Positions 31,982-39,995 of a stretch of DNA of 43,221 nucleotides are shown in pieces. The stretch comes from Acidobacteriota bacterium (GTDB lineage Bacteria; Acidobacteriota; Vicinamibacteria; Marinacidobacterales; Marinacidobacteraceae): NCBI GenBank assembly GCA_009840635.1, contig VXNL01000100.1:1-43221 (forward strand), in the 5' to 3' direction. The first letter of the stretch is position 1, and each line of letters opens with the position of its first letter. Made by a program: the position numbers and the translations under genes. The notes below the pieces were generated by a model. It had not been told where the DNA came from, searched no databases, and saw only the letters and a program-made list of their open reading frames with translations.

Positions 31982-33079
31982 ATGTCACTCCGGAGCAACA
32001 TCGGACTCCCGCTTCTGCTCGTTGCGACCCTCGCCTTCCCCGCTCTCGCGCTTTCCGCCGCCGCTCCGCCGGCGCTGTTGCAGGAGGATCCGGGCGAAGT
32101 TTGCGAGGCGGCCATCGAGAGCCAGGTCTGGGAAGACGTCATCGCGGCCTGTGAGCCGCTGCTCTCCACCCACGACGAGAGCGATCCTGCGTACGAGTTC
32201 TACAAGGAGAACGTGGACTACGCCCACACCACGATCAACTACCAGAACCAGCAGCAGTGCATGGAGTCGGCTCAGGCGGGGGCCTGGGACACCACCCTCA
32301 CCGCCTGCCCGGCAATCCTTGAAGTCGCTCCCGACTTCTTCGTCGCCCACCTCTTCCTCGGCTTCGCCCATCAGGGGACCGGGAACCAGGAACAGGCCAT
32401 CGGTTCCTTCCAGGAGTTCCTCTCCGCCGCCGATGCGAATCCGGAGATGGCGGCCCAGCTCGGCGAGCAGATCGCCATGGCCCGTCGCACGGTCGCGATC
32501 GCCCGCAGCGAGATGGGTGACCGGGCGGCGGCAATTCCACTGTTGCGGCAGGTCGCCGAAGCCGACCCGTCCGATGCGGAGGCGCATTTCCGGCTTGGAT
32601 ACGCGCTGCTCCAGGAGGACGACGACGCGGCCGCCGAGGAGTCCTTCGCGGCCGTGATCGCCCTGAACCCGGACATCCCGCAGTTGCCGCAGGTGCTCTT
32701 CCTGGCCGGCCAACTCGCCTACAACGCCCAGGAGTTCGACTCGGCTGCCGAGCGGCTGAACAGGTATCTCGAAGCGGAACCGGAAGGGCAGTACGCCACC
32801 GAGGTCCACTGGATGCTCGGGTTCATCGCGGGACGCAGCACCGACGAGAACGGCATGATGCGCCACTACGGCGCGGCGCTCCAGGCGGACCCCAACAACC
32901 CGAACGCCCGGGATGCGAACTACTCCCTCGGCGTGATTGCCTTCAATCGCGCCCAGTGCAACACCGCGTTGCGCTACTTCCAGGCGTTCATGCGCCTGGC
33001 GAGGGGCGACTCGCGGGCCGCGGACGTCGAAGACATGATCCTCGACATCGAGGACGGGGTCTGCGAAGGCGGCTTCTAG
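31982..33079 (+). CDS. Secreted TPR protein, tandem paralogue 3
   Basis: The ATG at 31982 has AGGAGG seven bases upstream; the 365-residue product starts with a signal peptide (hydrophobic to about ALSAAAPP). TPR units such as FVAHLFLGFAHQGTGNQEQ and AEAHFRLGYALLQEDDDAA and VLFLAGQLAYNAQEFDSAA follow. The end, AQCNTALRYFQAFMRLARGD with CEGGF last, matches paralogue 2. The Cys positions near the N-terminus (GEVCEAA, IAACEPL, QQCMES, LTACPAI) also line up with paralogue 2. Function unknown; the cluster probably encodes a family of periplasmic binding scaffolds. Confidence 0.78.
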   Translation: MSLRSNIGLPLLLVATLAFPALALSAAAPPALLQEDPGEVCEAAIESQVWEDVIAACEPLLSTHDESDPAYEFYKENVDYAHTTINYQNQQQCMESAQAGAWDTTLTACPAILEVAPDFFVAHLFLGFAHQGTGNQEQAIGSFQEFLSAADANPEMAAQLGEQIAMARRTVAIARSEMGDRAAAIPLLRQVAEADPSDAEAHFRLGYALLQEDDDAAAEESFAAVIALNPDIPQLPQVLFLAGQLAYNAQEFDSAAERLNRYLEAEPEGQYATEVHWMLGFIAGRSTDENGMMRHYGAALQADPNNPNARDANYSLGVIAFNRAQCNTALRYFQAFMRLARGDSRAADVEDMILDIEDGVCEGGF

Positions 33080-33086
33080 TTCGCTC

Positions 33087-33111
33087 GGAGCGCCGGCCTC
33101 CGGCCGGCATC
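33087..33111. repeat. Palindromic intergenic repeat, reverse orientation
   Basis: GGAGCGCCGGCC-TCC-GGCCGGCATC is the reverse complement of the unit at 9044-9068 (with GCCGGCC/GGCCGGC arms). Downstream, CGCAGGGAGGCGAACGC is the reverse of the sequence preceding the 10781 copy, so the unit is longer than the hairpin. It lies between convergent genes (33079 and 33253). Confidence 0.65.
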
Positions 33112-33205
33112 GCCGGCCCCAACCGGGAGGACTGGCCGCAGGGAGGCGAACGCAAGCGTTCCGCTGTTCCCTATCGGTGACGCGAACGTCGGAAGGTGGC
33201 GCTTC

Positions 33206-33217
33206 CCGGTGGCGCCA
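33206..33217. repeat. Perfect 12-base palindrome GGTGGCGCCACC region
   Basis: Within 33080-33252 a perfect palindrome GGTGGCGCCACC follows a related GGTGGCGC. With the repeat at 33087 this makes the whole convergent gap capable of stem formation, so it may act as a transcription end. Coordinates are approximate to a few bases. Confidence 0.35.
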
Positions 33218-33252
33218 CCAACGGCCGTCGGTGGACCCGCGTCTCGCCCGGG

Positions 33253-33726
33253 TCAGCCCGCGGGCAGCATCGCCTCCCGCCCTTCGGGGCGCAGGTAGCG
33301 GGGGAGCAGCGGCGGGTCCATGAAGGCGATCCGTTGCCGCTCCACGAACCACAACCGGGCGAGCAGCACGTTCAGGTAGCGGAGTTCGTCCAGCGAGTAC
33401 CGGACCTCTCCGCGCTCGTAGCGCCGCAACCAGTGGCCCGGTAGTTCTCGCGCGATCTCATACCAGTGCCCATCGATACCAGCCGTCGTCCGGCGCGCGG
33501 CCTCCACCGTGTGCGCCACCAGGTGAAGCACCGAGTCCGGCTCCAGCAGGCGGCTGCTCGCCGCTACCGAACGGATCCCGCGTAGCAGGTAGATCAAACA
33601 CCAGCGCACTTCCGGGGTGAGCGACTGCGGGTCGGCCAGCATCCGCGGTGCCAGAAACGCCGCCGCCCCCTGCCGGTCGTCAAAGAGCAACCGGTAGAGC
33701 TCGGCGCGCAGGGTGTCTCTGGGCAT
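33253..33726 (-). CDS. Small protein of unknown function
   Basis: The product is 157 residues, Arg- and Leu-rich, with no signal peptide or membrane segment. Visible stretches are LRAELYRLLFDDRQGA at the start and LDELRYLNVLLARLWFVERQRI late, suggesting a mainly alpha-helical soluble protein. I do not recognise a family. It starts eight bases after the stop of the large TPR/FG-GAP gene, so the two are likely co-transcribed and could be functionally linked. Codon use resembles its neighbours, so it is probably a real gene although nothing shows its role. Confidence 0.6.
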   Translation of the reverse strand: MPRDTLRAELYRLLFDDRQGAAAFLAPRMLADPQSLTPEVRWCLIYLLRGIRSVAASSRLLEPDSVLHLVAHTVEAARRTTAGIDGHWYEIARELPGHWLRRYERGEVRYSLDELRYLNVLLARLWFVERQRIAFMDPPLLPRYLRPEGREAMLPAG

Positions 33727-33734
33727 GGTTGGCG

Positions 33735-36700
33735 CTAGCGGGGCCGCTCCCGGCCGGCGGCGGGTCCGCTCGGCTCCCCGGTGGTTTCGGTCGGCGTCCC
33801 GCCGTCCTCGAGGAACCCGTGCCGCCCCTCCGGGCCGATCCGCCGAGTGTTGTATTCGGCGCGCCAGCGCGCCAGCTCCTCGGTGTCCGGATAGGCGTCC
33901 GGGGGATACGGATAGCTCGGCATCCCGTGGAACGGCAGCGGCTCGATCGTGTGCGGCCGGGCGGAGTTCAGGTCCATGTCCTTTCCGAAACCGTCGGCGA
34001 ACGCGAAGAACGAACGGCGGGTCCCGGGGGCCGGCGGCGAGACCTGCCGCGCGTCGAACCGGAGCCGGAGCTCATCTCCGTGCCGGGCGATGACGTATCG
34101 GTCGTCGATCGCATCGAGGAGGGGCAGCACGTCCCCGTGCCGGGTGTACTCCCCCTCGTGGGCGCCCCAGATGTCCCGCGCCGCGCGCGTCCCGTAGCGG
34201 TACTCGGTGGGCGGGATGCCGCGGGGCCGATGGGGTTCGGGATACCCCGCGAAGCCGAACCCCGCCGTCTGGGCGTCGAGCCGCCACTCCTGAAGCGGGA
34301 CGTCGGCGACCTCGGCAAGCTCGATCCGGTCCCAGTAGATGCGCATGTTGGTCCGGATCCTGAGCGGCCGCCCACTCTCGACCGCGAGGTCATTCAGAGG
34401 CACCACCATTGTCTTGGGGAGGCCCGCCGGGAATCCCATCCGGTCGGTGGCGATGCGGAACCCGTCGCCGTCGGCAATCTCCAGGATCGGCGGCTGGGCT
34501 CCGACCCCTGCGTGGGAAGCGGCGAGGTTGGAACTCGAGTCCGCGTAGTCCACCCAGCCGTAGAGGAGGAGCACCTGGGGCACGCCGGGGCGCACCCCGT
34601 CGAACGTGAGGGTCAGGTCGTGCGTCTCCGCGTATCCCTTGAAGGGGAGGAGTGCGAAATCGTCCACGTAGACGCGGTCCACCCGGGCGAGCGCCGCGGT
34701 CACCTCCCGCTCTCCCGCGGCCGTCGAGGACGACGCCCGGGACGGAGCCCGCCGGTTCCGGACCGCGATCAGTCCCGGGTCGGGGTACGGCGGACCCGGC
34801 ATCAGGCGTTCGAGCGGGAACACGTCCACCTCTTCCGGGTGGTCCACCACCCAGAGCGCCGCCCGGTCGTAGAAGATGACCTCCTCGAGCTGGTTCACCC
34901 AGCGCATCTCGTAGGCCCCGTCCCGGGGAACGAGCGGAAACGCTTCCATCTTCACGACTTCCGCGGTGTCCGGGTAGTTGTAGGTACCGGGAGCGAGGAG
35001 GTTGCCGAGCGCGCTCCCGCCCAGGAAATCGGTGACGAAGCGGATCCGCTGTCCGTCCCAGGCGTAGAGGACGGGACAGGACGTGCCCTTCCGGTTCAGC
35101 TCCTCGACCGACGCCACCGCGAGCGCCGGCACGTCCAGCTCGACCTGCTTCACTCCTCCCGGCCAGAGGAAACGGACGTAGTCGGCCGCGACCGCGTCCC
35201 CCAGCCCGAAGTGGACGGGAAGATCACTCTGCGAGAGGTATCCCGACGTGGTCCGCACCTGACGGCGCTGGCTCACCCCGGCGACCCGGACCTCGATCTT
35301 GGTGCCGACCCCGTCCAGATTGCTGCGGAGGCCGCGCGGGCTGACCGCCAGCCAGTTTCCGGTCCCCGTCTGATCGTTGCGGAAGGCGAAGATGCGGCCC
35401 CGGGTGGTGCCGATCACGGCGTCGAGATCTCCGTCACCGTCCAGATCACCGGTCGCGAGCGCCCGCGGCTCCTCGCCGGAGTCGAGGCCGGCGGAGACCG
35501 CCCCGGTCCGTGAGAACCCGGCGGGGGAGTTCTCATAGAGGATGAGAGGTCCCTCGGCCCCGGAGGCGGCCACGAGGAGGTCCAGATCCATGTCGTGGTC
35601 GGCATCGAGGAACGAGACCCCGTACCGCGCCCCGGGCACGCCGGCGCGCAGCAGGAAGGGGGACCCGATGTCCGGAGAGAACCCGTCGGGGCCGGATCCC
35701 CGGAGCAGCATGTTCAGCGCGTTTCCCTCGGCCGAGAGCAACAGGTCGAAGAAGCCGTCCCGGTCGTAGTCGGCGGCTGCGGCCCCGCGCATCCGCCTCG
35801 CGGTCTCGACCCCCCAGGCCTCCGCGCTCTCGGTGAACGTTCCGACGCGATCGTTCGAGAAGACCTGCACCGGGCTGCCGTCGTTCACCACCAGGAAGTC
35901 CACGTCGCGGTCGTCGTCCCAGTCCGAGAACAGCGCGAAGAGACTGCGCCGCGCCCCGCCGTCGGTCCGGGTCTCCAAGGCGACGTCCGTGAAGCTGCCG
36001 TCCCCGTTGTTCCGGTAGAGACGGTTCGGGGCCCCCGGAAGATCGTCCGGAACACGGAGGACCTCCGGGACGGCATTGAGCGCCGCGAGCGAAGCGGGGG
36101 CGTAGTTGGAAACCTGGATGTCGAGGTCGCCGTCGTGATCGAAGTCGGCGAACGTGGCGCCCACCGAGAGGTCGTCTCCCTCGGCTCCCGAGACGTCCGC
36201 CCTGGCGAAGAGCGTCCCGGACTCACCCGACCCGTTCCAGAAGAGCGCGTTCGGGCCGGCTCCCGCCGCGTAGAGGTCCGGATCTCCGTCGAGGTCCACG
36301 TCGCCGACGGTCACGCTGACCGCCCCGTCCGTGTCGAGCCCCGAGTCCTCCCACGCCTCGAATCCGGCTCCCGTGTTCCGGAACACGACCACGCTCCCGT
36401 CCCGAACGAAAACGATCTCCGGCCTGCCGTCCCCGTCCAGATCGCGGATGGCGACGCCCGAGCCAAGTTGGGGCAGGAGGTTCGCCGCCACCCAATCGGC
36501 CGAGTAGTCCTCCGCCCTCACCGCCGCGGGAGGATCGGGCGGCGCGCCGGCAGCCGGCAGCGCCAGATTCCATTCTCCGGTGGCCTCCGAGAAACGGATC
36601 CGACCTGTCGATGCGGGTTCGCCCTGGCCGCCGTGCAGCGACACCGGACGCTCTTCGACCGCTTCCGCATACGGCCCCAGCTCGGTGTACTGGAGCCCGG

Positions 36701-37325
36701 CGGAGACCCCGCCCCCCGAGAAGCTGTTCTTCAGTTCCTGGAACCGCATCAACTGGGCGCGGCCCTCTTCCCGGCGGCCCGCCCGCACGAGGACGTTCCC
36801 CAGGCTGAAGTGCGCGGACTCGTGCTCCGGCTGGAGCTGGATGGCGGTGCGCAGCGCGGCCTCCGCCTCCTCGAGACGGCCGGCGGCGGCGAAGGCGGCG
36901 CCCAGGTAGTACTGGGTCATCGCATCGTCGGGGTCGGCTTCGGCGACCTGCCGGAAGGCGGCGAGCGCCGCCTCGGTGTTGCCCTCGAGCTTCTCGATGA
37001 GACCCAGGTTGTAGCGGGCGTGGAGCCCCTCGGGATCGAGATCGAGCGCCCGCGCGAAGGAAGCGCGGGCGGCGAGGAAATCGCGCTCGTTGAACCAGGC
37101 GATGCCCAGGTTCACGTGGGCGGCCGCCGACTCGGGCCGGAGTTCCACCACCCGCGCGAACTCGGCGGCGGCGTCCGAGAACCGGAACTGCTCGAGCAGC
37201 GCCACCCCGCGGCTCATCCCGGCGTCCGCCTCCTGCCGCTGCGTCCGGGCGCCGACGGACGACAGGACGACGGCCGCCGCGAGCGGCAGGAGCCACGGGA
37301 AGCGCGGCGGGATCCTCCGGAACAT
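33735..37325 (-). CDS. Secreted TPR, FG-GAP/VCBS and ASPIC/UnbV protein
   Basis: From the ATG at 37325 the protein has 1196 residues with a signal peptide (about 10-28). Domains in order: four or five TPR units (35-205); FG-GAP/VCBS propeller repeats with calcium-type loops (290-640), such as DLDGDGRPEI, DVDLDGDPDLY, DFDHDGDLDI and DYDRDGFFDLL; an ASPIC/UnbV (CRTAC1-like) domain (655-740) with LRSNLDGVGTKIEV and YVRFLWPGG; and an unassigned 450-residue C-terminal part. FG-GAP propellers bind ligands at the cell surface; no enzyme site is seen. TPR plus CRTAC1-type proteins are common in Acidobacteriota and Planctomycetota. CATAAT 8-13 bases before the ATG may be a -10 box. Confidence 0.88.
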   Translation of the reverse strand: MFRRIPPRFPWLLPLAAAVVLSSVGARTQRQEADAGMSRGVALLEQFRFSDAAAEFARVVELRPESAAAHVNLGIAWFNERDFLAARASFARALDLDPEGLHARYNLGLIEKLEGNTEAALAAFRQVAEADPDDAMTQYYLGAAFAAAGRLEEAEAALRTAIQLQPEHESAHFSLGNVLVRAGRREEGRAQLMRFQELKNSFSGGGVSAGLQYTELGPYAEAVEERPVSLHGGQGEPASTGRIRFSEATGEWNLALPAAGAPPDPPAAVRAEDYSADWVAANLLPQLGSGVAIRDLDGDGRPEIVFVRDGSVVVFRNTGAGFEAWEDSGLDTDGAVSVTVGDVDLDGDPDLYAAGAGPNALFWNGSGESGTLFARADVSGAEGDDLSVGATFADFDHDGDLDIQVSNYAPASLAALNAVPEVLRVPDDLPGAPNRLYRNNGDGSFTDVALETRTDGGARRSLFALFSDWDDDRDVDFLVVNDGSPVQVFSNDRVGTFTESAEAWGVETARRMRGAAAADYDRDGFFDLLLSAEGNALNMLLRGSGPDGFSPDIGSPFLLRAGVPGARYGVSFLDADHDMDLDLLVAASGAEGPLILYENSPAGFSRTGAVSAGLDSGEEPRALATGDLDGDGDLDAVIGTTRGRIFAFRNDQTGTGNWLAVSPRGLRSNLDGVGTKIEVRVAGVSQRRQVRTTSGYLSQSDLPVHFGLGDAVAADYVRFLWPGGVKQVELDVPALAVASVEELNRKGTSCPVLYAWDGQRIRFVTDFLGGSALGNLLAPGTYNYPDTAEVVKMEAFPLVPRDGAYEMRWVNQLEEVIFYDRAALWVVDHPEEVDVFPLERLMPGPPYPDPGLIAVRNRRAPSRASSSTAAGEREVTAALARVDRVYVDDFALLPFKGYAETHDLTLTFDGVRPGVPQVLLLYGWVDYADSSSNLAASHAGVGAQPPILEIADGDGFRIATDRMGFPAGLPKTMVVPLNDLAVESGRPLRIRTNMRIYWDRIELAEVADVPLQEWRLDAQTAGFGFAGYPEPHRPRGIPPTEYRYGTRAARDIWGAHEGEYTRHGDVLPLLDAIDDRYVIARHGDELRLRFDARQVSPPAPGTRRSFFAFADGFGKDMDLNSARPHTIEPLPFHGMPSYPYPPDAYPDTEELARWRAEYNTRRIGPEGRHGFLEDGGTPTETTGEPSGPAAGRERPR

Positions 37326-37443
37326 GGAACCCCCATTATGACCAACACGCGGCGACTCCCATCGCTGGAAGCGGTGTCCGCGCGGAACCCGGCCGACCGT
37401 GAGGAGGCCGTCCCCCGCGATACGGTTCCCGGCCAACCGCCTG

Positions 37444-39378
37444 ATGATCCAGCTCGTCGAGGCCACCAAGGCCTACGGAGAACAGGTGCTTCTCCGCGAG
37501 GTGTCCTGGCAGGTCGGCGACGGCGACCGCGTCGGTCTGGTCGGACCCAACGGATCCGGCAAGACCACCCTCCTGAAGATCCTCGCGGGACTGGTTCGTC
37601 CCGACGCCGGAAAGGTCGTGCTGGCCAGGCGGAAACGCGTCGGATACCTGCCCCAGGAGGGGCTCAGCCTCGAAGGCCGCACGGTTTCCGGGGAGGTGCG
37701 GACCGCCTTCGCCGACCTGCTCCGGATGCGGCGCGAACAGGAGGAGGTGGCGGAAGCGCTCGCGGACACCCCGGACCAGCCCGAACTCGTCGCCCGCTAC
37801 GGAGAACTGGAGGAGGAGTGGCAGCGCCGCGGCGGGTACGAAATGGACACCCGCATCAGCGAGGTCCTCTCCGGCCTGGGGTTCGCGGCCGGGGACGAGG
37901 ACCGCCCCGTCGAGACCTTCAGCCAGGGCTGGCAGATGCGCATCGCCCTCGCCCGGCTGCTGGTCGAGGCGAACGACCTCGTCCTCCTCGACGAGCCCAC
38001 GAACTACCTGGACATCGAAGCCCGGACGTGGCTGCTCGGTTTCCTGGCCCGTCACCGCGGCGGCCTGGTGCTGGTCGCCCACGACCGCTACTTCCTCGAC
38101 TCCGTGGTGACCCGGATCACGGAGATCGGGCTGGGACGGCTCGGCAACTACCCGGGCACCTACAGCCGCTACGAGACCCAGCGGGCCGCCGAGATCGCCG
38201 ACCTGCGCAAGCGCGCCGCCGAGCAGGCCGCCGAGATCGAGCGGAACGAACGCTTCATCAACCGGTTCCGTTACCAGGCCAGCCGCGCGCGCCAGGTCCA
38301 GAGCCGGGTTCGCATGCTCGAGAAGATCGAGCGGATCGACGTGCCGCCCGAGCCCCGGCGGGTGGCCCTGCGCCTGCCGCACCCGCCGCGGTCGGGGCGG
38401 GTTCTCGTGACGCTCACCGCGGTCTCCAAGGCCTTCGGAACGAACGAGGTCTTCCGCGACGTGGACCTGGTCGTGGAAAGGGGTCAGCGCCTGGCGCTCG
38501 TGGGGCCGAACGGCGCCGGGAAATCCACCCTCATTCGGCTGATCGCCGGTGAGGAAGGCCTGGACTCCGGCACTCGGGAGCTTGGTCACAACGTCCGGAT
38601 CGCCTACTACGGGCCGGACCGGCACGATCTCGATCCCGACCGGACGGTTCGGGAAACCATGGCCGACGCGGCGCCGCTCGCCATGCTCCCGGAAATCCGC
38701 AACATCCTGGGCGCGTTCCTGTTCTCGGGAGAGACCGTGGAGAAGAAGACGGCGGTCCTCTCCGGCGGCGAACGAAGCCGGTTGGCGCTGGCCCGTCTGT
38801 TCCTGCGTCCCGCGAACCTCCTGCTCCTCGACGAGCCGACCAACCATCTCGACCTCGACGCCAAGCGCGCGCTCCTGAACGCCCTTTCGAACTACCAGGG
38901 CACGATCGTGTTCGTCGCCCACGACCGGTACTTCATGGATGCGCTCGCCACCCGGGTGGCCGCGATCGGCGGCGGCGGAGCGGCCCTCTACTGGGGCAAC
39001 TACTCGGACTACCTCGCGAGGGTCCGCCCTCCGGAGCCTGAGGCGCCCGCTTCCCCGGCGACCGCGCCGGCCGCGCCGAAGCGTCCGAAGCGAGGCGCGA
39101 AGCAGGCAGGCAAGACCGGCGCGCGCCGACCGCCCGGGAAGAACCGGTTGCGGCAGCTGCGGCGCGAGTGGCGCGAGGTGTTCGAGGCGATCGCGGACAC
39201 CGAGGCCGCCGTCGAGAGCCTCGAAGCGCGGATGGCGGCGCCCGGTTTCTTCGGCGACCGTGAGGGATCCCGGGAGGTCACGGCCACCTACGAGGACCTG
39301 AAGAGCCGGCTGCCGGCCCTCTACGAGAAGCTCGAACGCCTCGACGCCGCGGTTCAGGAGAACCCCGGCAGTCCCTGA
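37444..39378 (+). CDS. ABC-F family ATPase (Uup/EttA-like)
   Basis: The protein has 644 residues and two ATP-binding cassettes without membrane domains. First site: GPNGSGKT (34-41), a degenerate signature FSQGWQMR and LLDEPTNYLD; second: GPNGAGKS, LSGGERSR and LLDEPTNHLD. The linker between cassettes (about 240-310, many Arg and Glu) is the P-site tRNA interaction motif type; the C-terminus ends in a basic and then helical coiled-coil tail as in Uup. ABC-F proteins act on ribosomes during translation or resolve stalled ribosomes; some give antibiotic resistance. The ATG at 37444 has no clear Shine-Dalgarno. No drug context is seen, so a housekeeping role is favoured. Confidence 0.92.
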   Translation: MIQLVEATKAYGEQVLLREVSWQVGDGDRVGLVGPNGSGKTTLLKILAGLVRPDAGKVVLARRKRVGYLPQEGLSLEGRTVSGEVRTAFADLLRMRREQEEVAEALADTPDQPELVARYGELEEEWQRRGGYEMDTRISEVLSGLGFAAGDEDRPVETFSQGWQMRIALARLLVEANDLVLLDEPTNYLDIEARTWLLGFLARHRGGLVLVAHDRYFLDSVVTRITEIGLGRLGNYPGTYSRYETQRAAEIADLRKRAAEQAAEIERNERFINRFRYQASRARQVQSRVRMLEKIERIDVPPEPRRVALRLPHPPRSGRVLVTLTAVSKAFGTNEVFRDVDLVVERGQRLALVGPNGAGKSTLIRLIAGEEGLDSGTRELGHNVRIAYYGPDRHDLDPDRTVRETMADAAPLAMLPEIRNILGAFLFSGETVEKKTAVLSGGERSRLALARLFLRPANLLLLDEPTNHLDLDAKRALLNALSNYQGTIVFVAHDRYFMDALATRVAAIGGGGAALYWGNYSDYLARVRPPEPEAPASPATAPAAPKRPKRGAKQAGKTGARRPPGKNRLRQLRREWREVFEAIADTEAAVESLEARMAAPGFFGDREGSREVTATYEDLKSRLPALYEKLERLDAAVQENPGSP

Positions 39379-39398
39379 AGAGCTGCGGGGGCGTCGGA

Positions 39399-39956
39399 CT
39401 ACCGGCCGGCTTCCGCCTCCTCCAGCTCCACCCCCAGGCCGTTCGCCATGCGGTTCACGAAGCAGTAGTAGGACGCCACCGCGCAGGCGTCGTGGATGTC
39501 GCGGTCGGACAGTCCGACGCCGCGAAGCGGCTCGAGATCCTGCTCCGCGAGGCTCCCCGGGGTCCGCGCCAGCTTGATGGCGTAGTCGGCGAGCGCCCGC
39601 TGGCGCGGCGTGAGCGGGCAGCCCTCCGGATCACGGCACAGGGCGTCCACCAGTTGCCGATCCCGGGTCAGCCGGAGAAGACCTCTCCGGTGATGCTCGA
39701 TTCAATAGTGGCAGTCGTTGACGACCGAGACGGCGACGGCGATCAGTTCCCTTTCGGCGAGGGTGAGGCCCGATGCGCCCCGCATCAGGTGTTCATAGAG
39801 CGACAGGTGGTGCTCCAGCGCTTCCGGGTTCAGGCTGGAGACCCTCAGGATGTTGTCGACCAGCCCGTCGGGACGCCGGTGACGCCGGTAGAGCGTCCCG
39901 AGCCGCCCCGCCTGCCCCTCGGGGGCGGTGGGCGAGACCATGTGAATCCAGGACAT
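39399..39956 (-). CDS. AhpD-like selenoprotein, Sec85 encoded by UGA (CHYU motif)
   Basis: The frame runs from ATG 39956 to 39399 with only one in-frame stop, TGA at 39702-39704. Upstream part (84 codons) ends ERELIAVAVSVVNDCHY; downstream part continues IEHHRRGLLR and ends ASYYCFVNRMANGLGVELE. Together they make a 185-residue alkylhydroperoxidase-D/carboxymuconolactone-decarboxylase-like protein where family members read NxCxYCxxHH. The UGA replaces the second active-site Cys, so the redox pair is Cys82-x-x-Sec85 with His89. A hairpin immediately after the UGA fits a bacterial SECIS (39672-39690). AhpD-like proteins are thiol peroxidase partners; substrate unknown. No Shine-Dalgarno is evident. 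Selenocysteine genes selA-D are outside the window. Confidence 0.85.
39672..39690 (-). promoter_or_regulatory. SECIS hairpin for UGA selenocysteine decoding
   Basis: The RNA CCGGAGAGGUCUUCUCCGG starts 12 bases after the UGA and folds into a perfect seven-pair stem (CCGGAGA/UCUCCGG) with loop GGUCU. The string AGGUCU lies at bases 18-23 after the UGA. As I remember the E. coli fdhF SECIS, its SelB-binding loop is AGGUCU at that same offset. The single bulged U of the E. coli stem is not obvious here. Confidence 0.8.
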
Positions 39957-39995
39957 TCGAACGGGGAGGAACCCGCCACGTAGGATACCGAGCGG

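Noticed and set aside
35595..38552. A 985-codon plus-strand frame across the ASPIC gene and ABC-F start
   Set aside because: It is a shadow of two well-supported genes on opposite strands and contains no recognisable motif.
39399..39704. Frameshift or nonsense mutation making the AhpD-like gene a pseudogene
   Set aside because: Both halves are in the same frame, no other stop occurs, the UGA replaces the active-site Cys exactly and a SECIS-type hairpin follows at the right distance. A random nonsense mutation would not explain both.
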